Of a stretch of 5,931 nt of DNA, positions 1 to 5,328 are shown piece after piece. The position numbers and the translations under genes were made by a program. The first letter of the stretch is position 1; each line of letters opens with the position of its first letter. This stretch comes from Clostridia bacterium (GTDB lineage Bacteria; Bacillota; Clostridia; Oscillospirales; Acutalibacteraceae): positions 1-5,931 of the forward strand of contig JAGAAE010000065.1 of assembly GCA_017615405.1 (NCBI GenBank), in the 5' to 3' direction. The notes under the pieces were generated by a model. It worked only from the letters and a program-made list of their open reading frames with translations, was not told the origin of the DNA and ran no database searches.

Positions 1-29
1 ATCCCTAAATCAACGCCCATTATAACCAT
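1..29 (-). CDS. Probable start of RuvX/YqgF (Holliday junction resolvase-like), partial
   Basis: Only nine codons are in the window, reading MVIMGVDLG from an ATG at 29-27. The G-[IV]-D-x-G pattern right at the N-terminus is typical of RuvX/YqgF proteins, RNase H-fold nucleases linked to 16S rRNA 5'-end processing and Holliday junction resolution. The ATG overlaps the TAA stop of the upstream phosphatase gene by one base (TAATG), and an AAAGGA Shine-Dalgarno at 39-44 sits 9 nt upstream, so a start here is well supported. A second ATG at 20-18 is an alternative start. The family call rests on a few residues. Other actin/RNase H-fold ATP- or nucleic-acid-binding proteins begin in a similar way. 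Confidence 0.45.
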
Positions 30-694
30 TATTCTTCATCCTTTGACATAAACGATGAAAGACGGTTTCTTACCGGAAGATACTCTTCGGGAAGATGCGT
101 CGTATCGTTTCTGTATTCCACCGTAAACTCTCCGTTTTCATACGTAAGAAGCGAAACGGCTGTATTTTCAGCCCACGGCATCTCGCCTAACCGCTCGATC
201 GTTCCGTAAACGAACCTTGTCATAAGACAGCGGATAATACCGCCGTGAAGAGCCAGCACAACCGTCTTACCGGGGTTTTGATCGGCGATGTTTTTGACGG
301 CGTTATAGACTCTTTCATAGGCGTGGCGCATCGGCTCGCCGCCCTCCGGCGCAAAATCCTGCGGATGCTCAAACCATGCCTCTGCCATTTCCTTGTTGGC
401 TTCAAAGGTCTCCTTAAACGGTTTTCCGTCATAGATCCCGGCGTTGATCTCACGAAGTTCGTTATCGATTTTAACGTCCATTATCCTATCGCCTAAGACG
501 GCAAAAGCGGTTTTCTGGGCACGGATAAGCGGGCTTGTGTAAACGCAATCGATCTTTATATCCTTGAAGCGCTCGGTTAAAAACTCAAGTTGCTTTGCAC
601 CGAGCGGCGTTATGTCAAGATTGACGGTTCCCTGAAAAAGTCTCAACTTATTCCCGACCGCCTCGCAGTGCCTTACCAAATAAATCTTTGTCAT
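29..694 (-). CDS. Histidine phosphatase superfamily protein (phosphoglycerate mutase-like)
   Basis: This 221-residue cytoplasmic protein belongs to the branch-1 histidine phosphatases (PhoE/CobC/GpmB-like). It shows the superfamily core: RHCEA at 8-12 with the phospho-accepting His9, Arg58 in TSPLIRAQ, the likely acid Glu82 in LREINAGIYDG, and the second histidine His150 in ALHGG. The length is normal for the group. The usual RHG is RHC here, with Cys10 next to the nucleophile. The substrate cannot be read from sequence. Phosphoglycerate mutase, alpha-ribazole phosphatase, phosphoserine phosphatase (PspA type) and broad-range sugar phosphatase all remain possible. No cobalamin genes are nearby to support CobC. 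The start ATG at 694 has a GGAG 6 nt upstream (701-704). The gene follows thrH after 16 nt, so the two are probably cotranscribed. Confidence 0.9.
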   Translation of the reverse strand: MTKIYLVRHCEAVGNKLRLFQGTVNLDITPLGAKQLEFLTERFKDIKIDCVYTSPLIRAQKTAFAVLGDRIMDVKIDNELREINAGIYDGKPFKETFEANKEMAEAWFEHPQDFAPEGGEPMRHAYERVYNAVKNIADQNPGKTVVLALHGGIIRCLMTRFVYGTIERLGEMPWAENTAVSLLTYENGEFTVEYRNDTTHLPEEYLPVRNRLSSFMSKDEE

Positions 695-710
695 TGTTTT
701 CTCCGGGGGA

Positions 711-1310
711 TCAAAGTGCGTTCTTTATGGCTTCAAATAGTTCGTCATATGTCTCATACGCCGGTATTTCGGGATAGTCCGCCTTGATTTTTTCGGTGGA
801 CTTGAAGAGGAATCCCGCCTTTGAGTTCCGGATCATTCCGAGATCGTTGAAGCTGTCACCCGAAGCGATGGTCTCAAAACCGATCGACTGGAGCGCCTTG
901 ACGGTCGTAAGCTTAGACTTTTCGCAGCGCATTTTATAGCCTGTGATCTCGCCGTTTTCACCCACTTCGAGGGTATTGCAGAAAATCGTCGGCCATCCGA
1001 GTTTTTCCATAAGCGGGGTTGCAAACTGCTCAAAGGTATCGCTTAAAATGATGACCTGGGTTATTTTGCGAAGCTTGTCCATAAACTCCTTTGCGCCATC
1101 CATAAGGTCTATCTTTTTGATGACCGTCCGGATCTCGTTAAGCCCCAAATTATGCTCTTTGAGGATCCTTAATCTATGCTGCATCAGCTTGTTGTAATCG
1201 GGTTCGTCCCGGGTGGTGAGTTCAAGTTCCGGGATGCCGGTCTCCTTTGCAAATGCTATCCAAATTTCAGGCACCAATACCCCTTCCATATCAAGGCATA
1301 CAATATTCAT
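711..1310 (-). CDS. thrH: ThrH-type phosphoserine phosphatase / homoserine phosphotransferase
   Basis: This 199-residue HAD-superfamily enzyme closely resembles Pseudomonas ThrH from memory: CLDMEGVLVPEIWIAFA at the N-terminus, TTRDEPDYNKLM at 32-43, RLRIL at 46-50. HAD motif I is DMEG (Asp7 nucleophile, Glu9 in place of the usual second Asp, as in ThrH). Motif II is ILSDT (Ser90). The basic motif lies near Lys131/Lys133, and motif III is GDSFND (Asp152, Asp156). ThrH proteins dephosphorylate phosphoserine and can pass the phosphate to homoserine, joining serine and threonine synthesis. An in-frame ATG farther upstream at 1370 would add 20 basic residues and run into dacA. The ATG at 1310 is preferred because it gives the family's natural N-terminus, has AGGAG 7 nt upstream, and lies 2 nt after the dacA stop. 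The serine or threonine role is inferred from family only, since no other ser/thr genes are visible. Confidence 0.9.
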   Translation of the reverse strand: MNIVCLDMEGVLVPEIWIAFAKETGIPELELTTRDEPDYNKLMQHRLRILKEHNLGLNEIRTVIKKIDLMDGAKEFMDKLRKITQVIILSDTFEQFATPLMEKLGWPTIFCNTLEVGENGEITGYKMRCEKSKLTTVKALQSIGFETIASGDSFNDLGMIRNSKAGFLFKSTEKIKADYPEIPAYETYDELFEAIKNAL

Positions 1311-1312
1311 AA

Positions 1313-2455
1313 TTATTCTCCTTTTGTGTATTCTTTGTAAATATTTATCTGATCGTAAACGGCGGGCCAACGCGACGGGGCAAACAGCGTTACGCAGACG
1401 TATTCCTTGCCGTTTTTATCCTCGCCGAAAGATGCGATACAATATCCCGACTCGCCGATATATCCTGTTTTTCCGCCCAAAATTACGGCGTTCTCCGGCT
1501 CGGTGCCGTACATATACTTGAAAAGTGTGTTTTCGAGTTCGATCCCGTCGGGGTGCTTTTCGGTTTTGCTCGTTGTGTATTTATAGGTTGCCAGGATCTT
1601 TTTACAGGTCTCGTTATCCATTGCCGCGCGCAGAATGACCGAAAGGTCATACGCCGTAGTATAGTTTTCCTTGTCGAAAAGCCCGGTGCAGTTGGCAAAA
1701 TGGGTCGACGAAAGTTTCAATTCCTTCGCCTTTTTGTTCATAAGCTTTACAAACTCTTCCTCACTGCCGGCGACCTTTATCGCAAGTCCTATCGCGGCGT
1801 CTCCGCCCGACGGAAGAATGGTACCGTAAAGCAGATCGTCCATCGTAAGGACCTCGCCTGCCGTAAAACCGGCGACCGTTGCCTCCGCCTTGTAGAGCGG
1901 ATCGGTTATCTGATAGGTCATGGTGAAGGTATCGCTCATATCCTTGACGTTTTCGACCGCTACAAGAAGAGTCATGATCTTGGTCGTCGAGGCGGGATAC
2001 ATCTTTTCATACATATTACGACCGGCTACTATACGGTTCTTTTCGGTGTCGATAAAAACGACCGATTTGCTCATGATATCTTCGCCGACCTCGATATAAC
2101 CGTCGTCCTTCTTTGCATTAAACGACACCTTTTTCTCATCCTTAGCCGTGACGGAAACGGTTTTTTGCTCTCCGGAGGTGTTCTTCTCGGTCTTGCCGGT
2201 TTTACAAGACCTTACCGTCAAAACGATGACCGTTATCATTATTGACAAGCCGACAACAATGGTCACCGCATTAATAAGGAATGTTCGATAAAGAGTTATT
2301 TTCTTTTTGCTTTTAGGTCGCCTGTAATTTGAGTTCGACGTTTTTGTTATAGGATCACGCGGATTTGGCGCCGGATTTTGTCTTTGACTATTCAGCCTGT
2401 TTTCGATCTCGGCAAAATAGCCCTCATAATCCTTTTTATTCGGTTGATTATCCAT
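1313..2455 (-). CDS. Membrane-anchored serine-type D-Ala-D-Ala carboxypeptidase (peptidase S11, DacA/DacF-like)
   Basis: This 380-residue low-molecular-weight penicillin-binding protein would remove the terminal D-Ala from peptidoglycan pentapeptides outside the membrane. A polar, basic N-terminus (1-57, with RRPKSKKK at 45-52) precedes one membrane segment at about 58-81, so it is predicted to be N-in/C-out. A charged linker (about 82-118) leads to the S11 catalytic domain. Motifs are SxxK at 156-159 (STTK, nucleophile Ser156, base Lys159), the SxN position at 216-218 reading SGG, and KTG at 329-331. The chain stops soon after the catalytic fold, so the usual PBP5 C-terminal beta domain and amphipathic anchor are missing; the N-terminal helix replaces them as anchor. 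The start has AAGGGAG just upstream (2460-2466). The gene lies 32 nt after the aminotransferase and 2 nt before thrH, and its last codons (Lys-Gly-Glu) form the thrH ribosome binding site. Confidence 0.92.
   Translation of the reverse strand: MDNQPNKKDYEGYFAEIENRLNSQRQNPAPNPRDPITKTSNSNYRRPKSKKKITLYRTFLINAVTIVVGLSIMITVIVLTVRSCKTGKTEKNTSGEQKTVSVTAKDEKKVSFNAKKDDGYIEVGEDIMSKSVVFIDTEKNRIVAGRNMYEKMYPASTTKIMTLLVAVENVKDMSDTFTMTYQITDPLYKAEATVAGFTAGEVLTMDDLLYGTILPSGGDAAIGLAIKVAGSEEEFVKLMNKKAKELKLSSTHFANCTGLFDKENYTTAYDLSVILRAAMDNETCKKILATYKYTTSKTEKHPDGIELENTLFKYMYGTEPENAVILGGKTGYIGESGYCIASFGEDKNGKEYVCVTLFAPSRWPAVYDQINIYKEYTKGE
1318..1322 (-). promoter_or_regulatory. Ribosome binding site of thrH, inside the dacA 3' end
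   Basis: AGGAG on the minus strand, 7 nt before the ATG at 1310. It is formed by the last codons of the carboxypeptidase gene (AAA GGA GAA TAA). It fixes the thrH start at 1310 rather than the longer in-frame ATG at 1370, and suggests translational coupling of the two genes. Confidence 0.8.
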
Positions 2456-2487
2456 AAAACTCCCTTTGAATAACAGAGATTAAAGCG

Positions 2488-3663
2488 TTATTTTTCCAAG
2501 GTCTTAATAAACTGCCCTATCCTTTTGAGCGCCTCAATGATATGGTCTGTACTGTAACAGTAAGACGCTCTGACAAAACCTTCGCCGCCCTTACCGAAGG
2601 CAGTTCCCGGGATAACGGCAACGTGATAGCGGTCAAGAAGTTGTTCGCAAAACTCGTCGCTTGAAAGACCTGTTGACTTTATTGACGGGAACACATAGAA
2701 CGCGCCCTTCGGCTCCTTGCAGGTAAGACCGAGATCGTTGAAACCCTTTGTTATAAGCCTTCTTCTCTGGTCATAGACTTTAAGCATTTCCCTTACGTCT
2801 TCATCACAATATTTGAGCGCCCAAACGGCGGCATACTGCGAAACGGTCGGAGCACACATTATGGCAAACTGATGTATCTTTATTATTTCCTTCATGACCT
2901 CTTTCGGTCCGCAGGCATACCCGAGACGCCAACCGGTCATGGAAAACGCTTTTGAAAAGCCGTTTACGGTTATGGTACGCTCAAACATTCCGTCGATGCT
3001 CGCAGGCGAGATATGACCGTTTCCCGTAAAGGTGAGTTCGGAATATATCTCGTCGGAAATGACCATTATGTTCGTCCCTTTAAGAACGTCAGCGACCTCT
3101 TCAAGGTCTTTCTTCTCCATTACGCCGCCCGTCGGATTGCAGGGAAACGGCAGGATCAGAAGTTTTGTTTTATCGGTTATTGCGTCTTCGAGTTGCTTCC
3201 TTGTCAGTTTGAACTCGTCCTCCGCCTTGGTTTCAACGATAACCGGAACACCGCCGGCGATCCTCGTCATAGGCTCATAGCAAACGTAGGACGGCTGAGG
3301 TATTATGACCTCATCGCCCGGTGATACTATTGCCCTTATGGCAAGGTCAATTGCTTCGCTTCCGCCGACCGTTACAAGAATCTCGTCCTTGCTGTCGTAA
3401 GAGACGTTATACCTTCTCTTTAAATAGTTGGATATCTCTTTTCTTAACTCGTCAAGACCCTTGTTCGAAGTGTATTTCGTCTTTCCGCGTTCAAGAGAAG
3501 CAATTCCCTCTTTTCGCACCTCCCAAGGGGTCTGAAAATCGGGCTCGCCTATGCTTAAAGAGATAACATCGTCCATTTCGGCGGCGATATCGAAGAATTT
3601 TCTTATACCGGATGGCTTAATCTCAGTTACCGTTTTATTTAGTATTGAAGAATAATCCATCAT
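2488..3663 (-). CDS. Class I/II PLP-dependent aminotransferase (aspartate aminotransferase fold)
   Basis: This 391-residue fold-type I aminotransferase of the AspC/PatA-like group transfers amino groups between an amino acid and a 2-oxo acid in the cytoplasm. Visible landmarks are SIGEPDFQTP at 37-46, YTSNKGLDELR at 64-74, the phosphate-binding turn GGSEAIDLA at 100-108, NPTGG at 176-180 (Asn176), SDEIYSEL at 203-210 (Asp204, Tyr207), the PLP lysine in NGFSKAFSMTGWRLGY (Lys238, with Arg246), and the carboxylate-binding arginine in FVRAS (Arg365). Length is full and no motif is missing. Such sequences are often labelled aspartate aminotransferase or PatA, but donor and acceptor cannot be set from sequence. 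The start ATG at 3663 overlaps the regulator's TGA stop by 4 nt (ATGA). An AGGGGG at 3675-3680 lies 11 nt upstream; the second ATG at 3660 is farther from it. Coupling to the Lrp/AsnC gene suggests that this regulator controls or senses the enzyme's pathway. Confidence 0.93.
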   Translation of the reverse strand: MMDYSSILNKTVTEIKPSGIRKFFDIAAEMDDVISLSIGEPDFQTPWEVRKEGIASLERGKTKYTSNKGLDELRKEISNYLKRRYNVSYDSKDEILVTVGGSEAIDLAIRAIVSPGDEVIIPQPSYVCYEPMTRIAGGVPVIVETKAEDEFKLTRKQLEDAITDKTKLLILPFPCNPTGGVMEKKDLEEVADVLKGTNIMVISDEIYSELTFTGNGHISPASIDGMFERTITVNGFSKAFSMTGWRLGYACGPKEVMKEIIKIHQFAIMCAPTVSQYAAVWALKYCDEDVREMLKVYDQRRRLITKGFNDLGLTCKEPKGAFYVFPSIKSTGLSSDEFCEQLLDRYHVAVIPGTAFGKGGEGFVRASYCYSTDHIIEALKRIGQFIKTLEK

Positions 3664-4142
3664 ACGAATAATTGCCCCCTACCGTCACTGTCGGCATTGA
3701 TGAGTTTTACGTCAAGTTCCTTATATCTTCTCATAACGAAGTGGGTCGAGGTCGAGGTTACCGTTTCCATAGGAGCAAGTTCCCTTGCTACGAAACGGGC
3801 GACGTCCTGAAGCGTTTTACCCTTGACGATGACCGTCAGATCATAAACGCCCGACATAAGATAAACCGCTTCGACCTGAGCAAAGGAGGCTATCTTGTCG
3901 GCAACGTCCTCAAAACCGAAACCTGCTTTGGGGACAACGTTAAGATCGACTATCGCGGAAACGCTGGTATCGTCAAGTTTATCCCAATCGATGACCGCCT
4001 TGTATCCGCAGATATAGCCTTTTTTTTCCATATCCTTTATTTCGGATCTGACCTCTTCGGCTGAAATGCCGAGCATCGTCGCGAGGTCTTCTTCGCTTGT
4101 TCTTGCATTTTTTGAAAGCAGATTCAATAATTCGATATTCAT
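3660..4142 (-). CDS. Lrp/AsnC family transcriptional regulator
   Basis: This 160-residue protein has the two-domain layout of Lrp/AsnC regulators. An AsnC-type winged helix-turn-helix fills about residues 1-50 (LLNLLSKNARTSEEDLATML, then the recognition region GISAEEVRSEIKDMEKKGYI). A RAM/Lrp ligand-binding domain fills about 62-142, with the typical VEAVYLMSGVYDLTVIVKGK stretch at 90-109 that forms the amino-acid-responsive dimer interface. Members assemble as dimers to octamers and bind amino acids. The N-terminus is short, lacking the usual LDxxD lead-in, and there is an 18-residue polar tail. The start ATG at 4142 has AGGAG at 4153-4157, 10 nt away, overlapping the stop of the NlpC/P60 gene. 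The next gene, an aminotransferase, overlaps it by 4 nt; this regulator-aminotransferase pairing is familiar in Clostridia. Its effector and DNA site are unknown; autoregulation of the operon at 5200-5328 is a reasonable guess. Confidence 0.92.
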   Translation of the reverse strand: MNIELLNLLSKNARTSEEDLATMLGISAEEVRSEIKDMEKKGYICGYKAVIDWDKLDDTSVSAIVDLNVVPKAGFGFEDVADKIASFAQVEAVYLMSGVYDLTVIVKGKTLQDVARFVARELAPMETVTSTSTHFVMRRYKELDVKLINADSDGRGQLFV

Positions 4143-4155
4143 AGTTTTTCTTCTC

Positions 4156-5199
4156 CTAATTCCTGACGATACCGTTCGGTGTCGTGATTATTGCCAAAGG
4201 CCACTGGGGATCGGGACCGCAGCTCATTCTTTCCATAGCGCAGAATTCGGGACCGTTTGAGTTTCCGACGTGGGTAACCCAGTGATATCCGTTTTTATAT
4301 CCGGCATAGATGCTGACGTGGGTCGCGTGACCGTTGCGGTTGTTGAAATCCTGCGTCAGCATAAGTGAGCCTATCGGTATCGGTTCGGCAGGCTCGAAAA
4401 CCGTATGTGTCGTCCCGCCTAACATATGCGCGTTCCACGCGATGGATTTTGAATAACCGTCCCTTATCCACTGCTGCCCTGCGAGATACCACTGGTGGGC
4501 TTTTTGAGGATCGGAGGGTTTTGCAAGCTTTGAGACGTCTATTCCGACGACGTTCGGAAGATAGTTGAAATAAACGTAGGTGACGTAGGAGGCGCAAACA
4601 AGTCCGCCCCGCTCGAATCTACTTATATTCGGCTTTCCCTCGGCGTCGGTCTCATATCCCGTACAACCGAAATTATAGGTTATATTCGAAAGCCATCCCT
4701 TTGCCCTTTTGTCCTTCGCCAGAATATAGACCCACATAAGCCCGTCGCTGCGGTGCTTGTTGATATTATATCCGGCATAGATCATAGCGTCGAGAAAATC
4801 GTTATCGTCGGGATCGGTGTTTGATTTGCCGCCGGGAACGACGTTTACCGTATTTCTGATATTACTTTCGGGCATTTCCGGTTGCGTTGACTCGGGCTGA
4901 GACGCAGGCTTTGTTTCAGGTTCGGGTTCCGGCTCAGGCTCGGGTTCGGGTTCCGGCTCGGGCTCAGGCTCAGGTTCGGGCTCTTCTGTCTCTTTTTCGG
5001 TTTCGGTTTCGGAAACGGTTTCTTTTTTATTCTCCGAGTTCTTTTCCTTTGAGGTCAATACGGAGCAGGAACACAATATCAAAACCGAAGTCAGTATTAT
5101 TGCAACAATCGAAATCATAAGTTTTTTTCTGGTTTTGAAAAGACAAAAAACACTTACGAAAATCGAATACAACAGGGTCGTGAATTTTCCGTTTTTCAT
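4156..5199 (-). CDS. Putative lipoprotein with Pro-Glu spacer and NlpC/P60-like cysteine peptidase domain
   Basis: This 347-residue exported protein probably cuts peptidoglycan stem peptides at the cell surface. The N-terminus has two hydrophobic stretches (about 7-21 and 28-45) split by KTRKK; the second ends in LCSC, a plausible lipobox with Cys45 as the lipidated residue. A charged Ser/Glu/Lys region leads into (PE)11 at 74-95 and a Pro/Ser/Thr/Glu-rich stretch to about 112, which look like a wall-spanning spacer. The C-terminal domain (about 133-347) shows a cysteine-peptidase pattern: LVCASYVTYVY (Cys202), HATHVSIYAG (His294), and VTHVGN (His310). The Cys-to-His distance, about 92 residues, is longer than usual for NlpC/P60, implying an insertion near 212-260. 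A CHAP-like or other papain-fold amidase is the main alternative. The start at 5199 is chosen over the in-frame ATG at 5226 because AGGAGG lies 9 nt upstream of it and 5226 falls at the predicted transcript start. It is the first gene of the minus-strand operon, ending 13 nt before the Lrp gene. Confidence 0.72.
   Translation of the reverse strand: MKNGKFTTLLYSIFVSVFCLFKTRKKLMISIVAIILTSVLILCSCSVLTSKEKNSENKKETVSETETEKETEEPEPEPEPEPEPEPEPEPEPEPETKPASQPESTQPEMPESNIRNTVNVVPGGKSNTDPDDNDFLDAMIYAGYNINKHRSDGLMWVYILAKDKRAKGWLSNITYNFGCTGYETDAEGKPNISRFERGGLVCASYVTYVYFNYLPNVVGIDVSKLAKPSDPQKAHQWYLAGQQWIRDGYSKSIAWNAHMLGGTTHTVFEPAEPIPIGSLMLTQDFNNRNGHATHVSIYAGYKNGYHWVTHVGNSNGPEFCAMERMSCGPDPQWPLAIITTPNGIVRN
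4915..4980 (-). repeat. In-frame hexanucleotide repeat coding for (Pro-Glu)11
   Basis: Eleven consecutive Pro-Glu codon pairs inside the NlpC/P60-like gene. The codons vary (CCC/CCT/CCG/CCA-type third positions, GAA/GAG), but two adjacent 24-bp blocks, 4921-4944 and 4945-4968, are nearly identical. They differ only by swapped agg/ggg proline codons in their third and fourth hexamers. This suggests past tandem duplication of a four-hexamer unit rather than simple hexamer slippage. Confidence 0.9.
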
Positions 5200-5202
5200 A
5201 TA

Positions 5203-5223
5203 AATATACCTCCTGTGTATATT
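5203..5223 (-). promoter_or_regulatory. Leader hairpin presenting the AGGAGG ribosome binding site
   Basis: The minus-strand leader contains a perfect 7-bp inverted repeat, AATATAC (5223-5217) and GTATATT (5209-5203), around a 7-nt loop ACAGGAG. The Shine-Dalgarno AGGAGG (5214-5209) lies in the loop, with its last G in the stem, 9 nt before the ATG at 5199. Because the transcript is predicted to start at about 5224, the hairpin would be at the very 5' end. The stem is AU-rich and weak, so it may act on mRNA stability or as a DNA operator, or have no role. Confidence 0.55.
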
Positions 5224-5230
5224 CATAGTT

Positions 5231-5259
5231 ATTATACTTTAAATGATGCCAAAATTCAA
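5231..5259 (-). promoter_or_regulatory. Sigma-A-type promoter of the minus-strand operon
   Basis: On the minus strand, TTGAAT (-35, 5254-5259) is followed after exactly 17 bp by TATAAT (-10, 5231-5236). Transcription is predicted to begin near 5224, leaving a leader of about 25 nt before the ATG at 5199. This placement argues against the in-frame ATG at 5226 as a translation start. Confidence 0.8.
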
Positions 5260-5267
5260 GGTTTTTA

Positions 5268-5296
5268 TTGACTACCGAACAGGTTTTAACTATAAT
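5268..5296 (+). promoter_or_regulatory. Sigma-A-type promoter of aroB
   Basis: TTGACT (-35, 5268-5273), a 17-bp spacer, then TATAAT (-10, 5291-5296). This is one mismatch from full consensus. Predicted transcription start is near 5303, giving a leader of about 25 nt, with a GGGAAG-type ribosome binding site around 5315-5320 before the ATG at 5329. Confidence 0.85.
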
Positions 5297-5328
5297 TAGT
5301 ATATACATGCCCAACGGGAAGTGAAAAT

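Larger units (their letters stand above)
5200..5328. promoter_or_regulatory. Divergent control region between the minus-strand operon and aroB
   Basis: This AT-rich stretch of about 129 bp is the only intergenic region of any size in the window. It carries one promoter for each direction, described separately. It also holds a 7-bp inverted repeat in the minus-strand leader, and two copies of AGGTTTT at 5259-5265 and 5281-5287 that start 22 bp apart, about two helical turns. An open frame crossing it on the minus strand (5027-5356) is not considered a gene. Confidence 0.8.

Noticed and set aside
1311..1370. Longer thrH start at the ATG at 1370
   Set aside because: It would add 20 basic residues absent from ThrH proteins and overlap dacA. 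The ATG at 1310 has its own AGGAG site.
1553..2245. Open frame of 230 codons on the plus strand
   Set aside because: It lies wholly antisense to the carboxypeptidase gene, whose motifs are clear. No ribosome site, promoter or recognisable domain supports it.
2456..2487. Possible terminator or promoter in the largest gap of the minus-strand unit
   Set aside because: No stem with a U-run and no convincing -35/-10 pair was seen. The 32 nt mostly hold the carboxypeptidase ribosome site.
4887..5120. Plus-strand frame with Arg-Val/Ala-Gln repeats
   Set aside because: It is simply the antisense reading of the Pro-Glu repeat.
5200..5226. Longer NlpC/P60 gene start at the ATG at 5226
   Set aside because: It coincides with the predicted transcript start, leaving no leader for a ribosome site, while the ATG at 5199 has a perfect AGGAGG 9 nt upstream.
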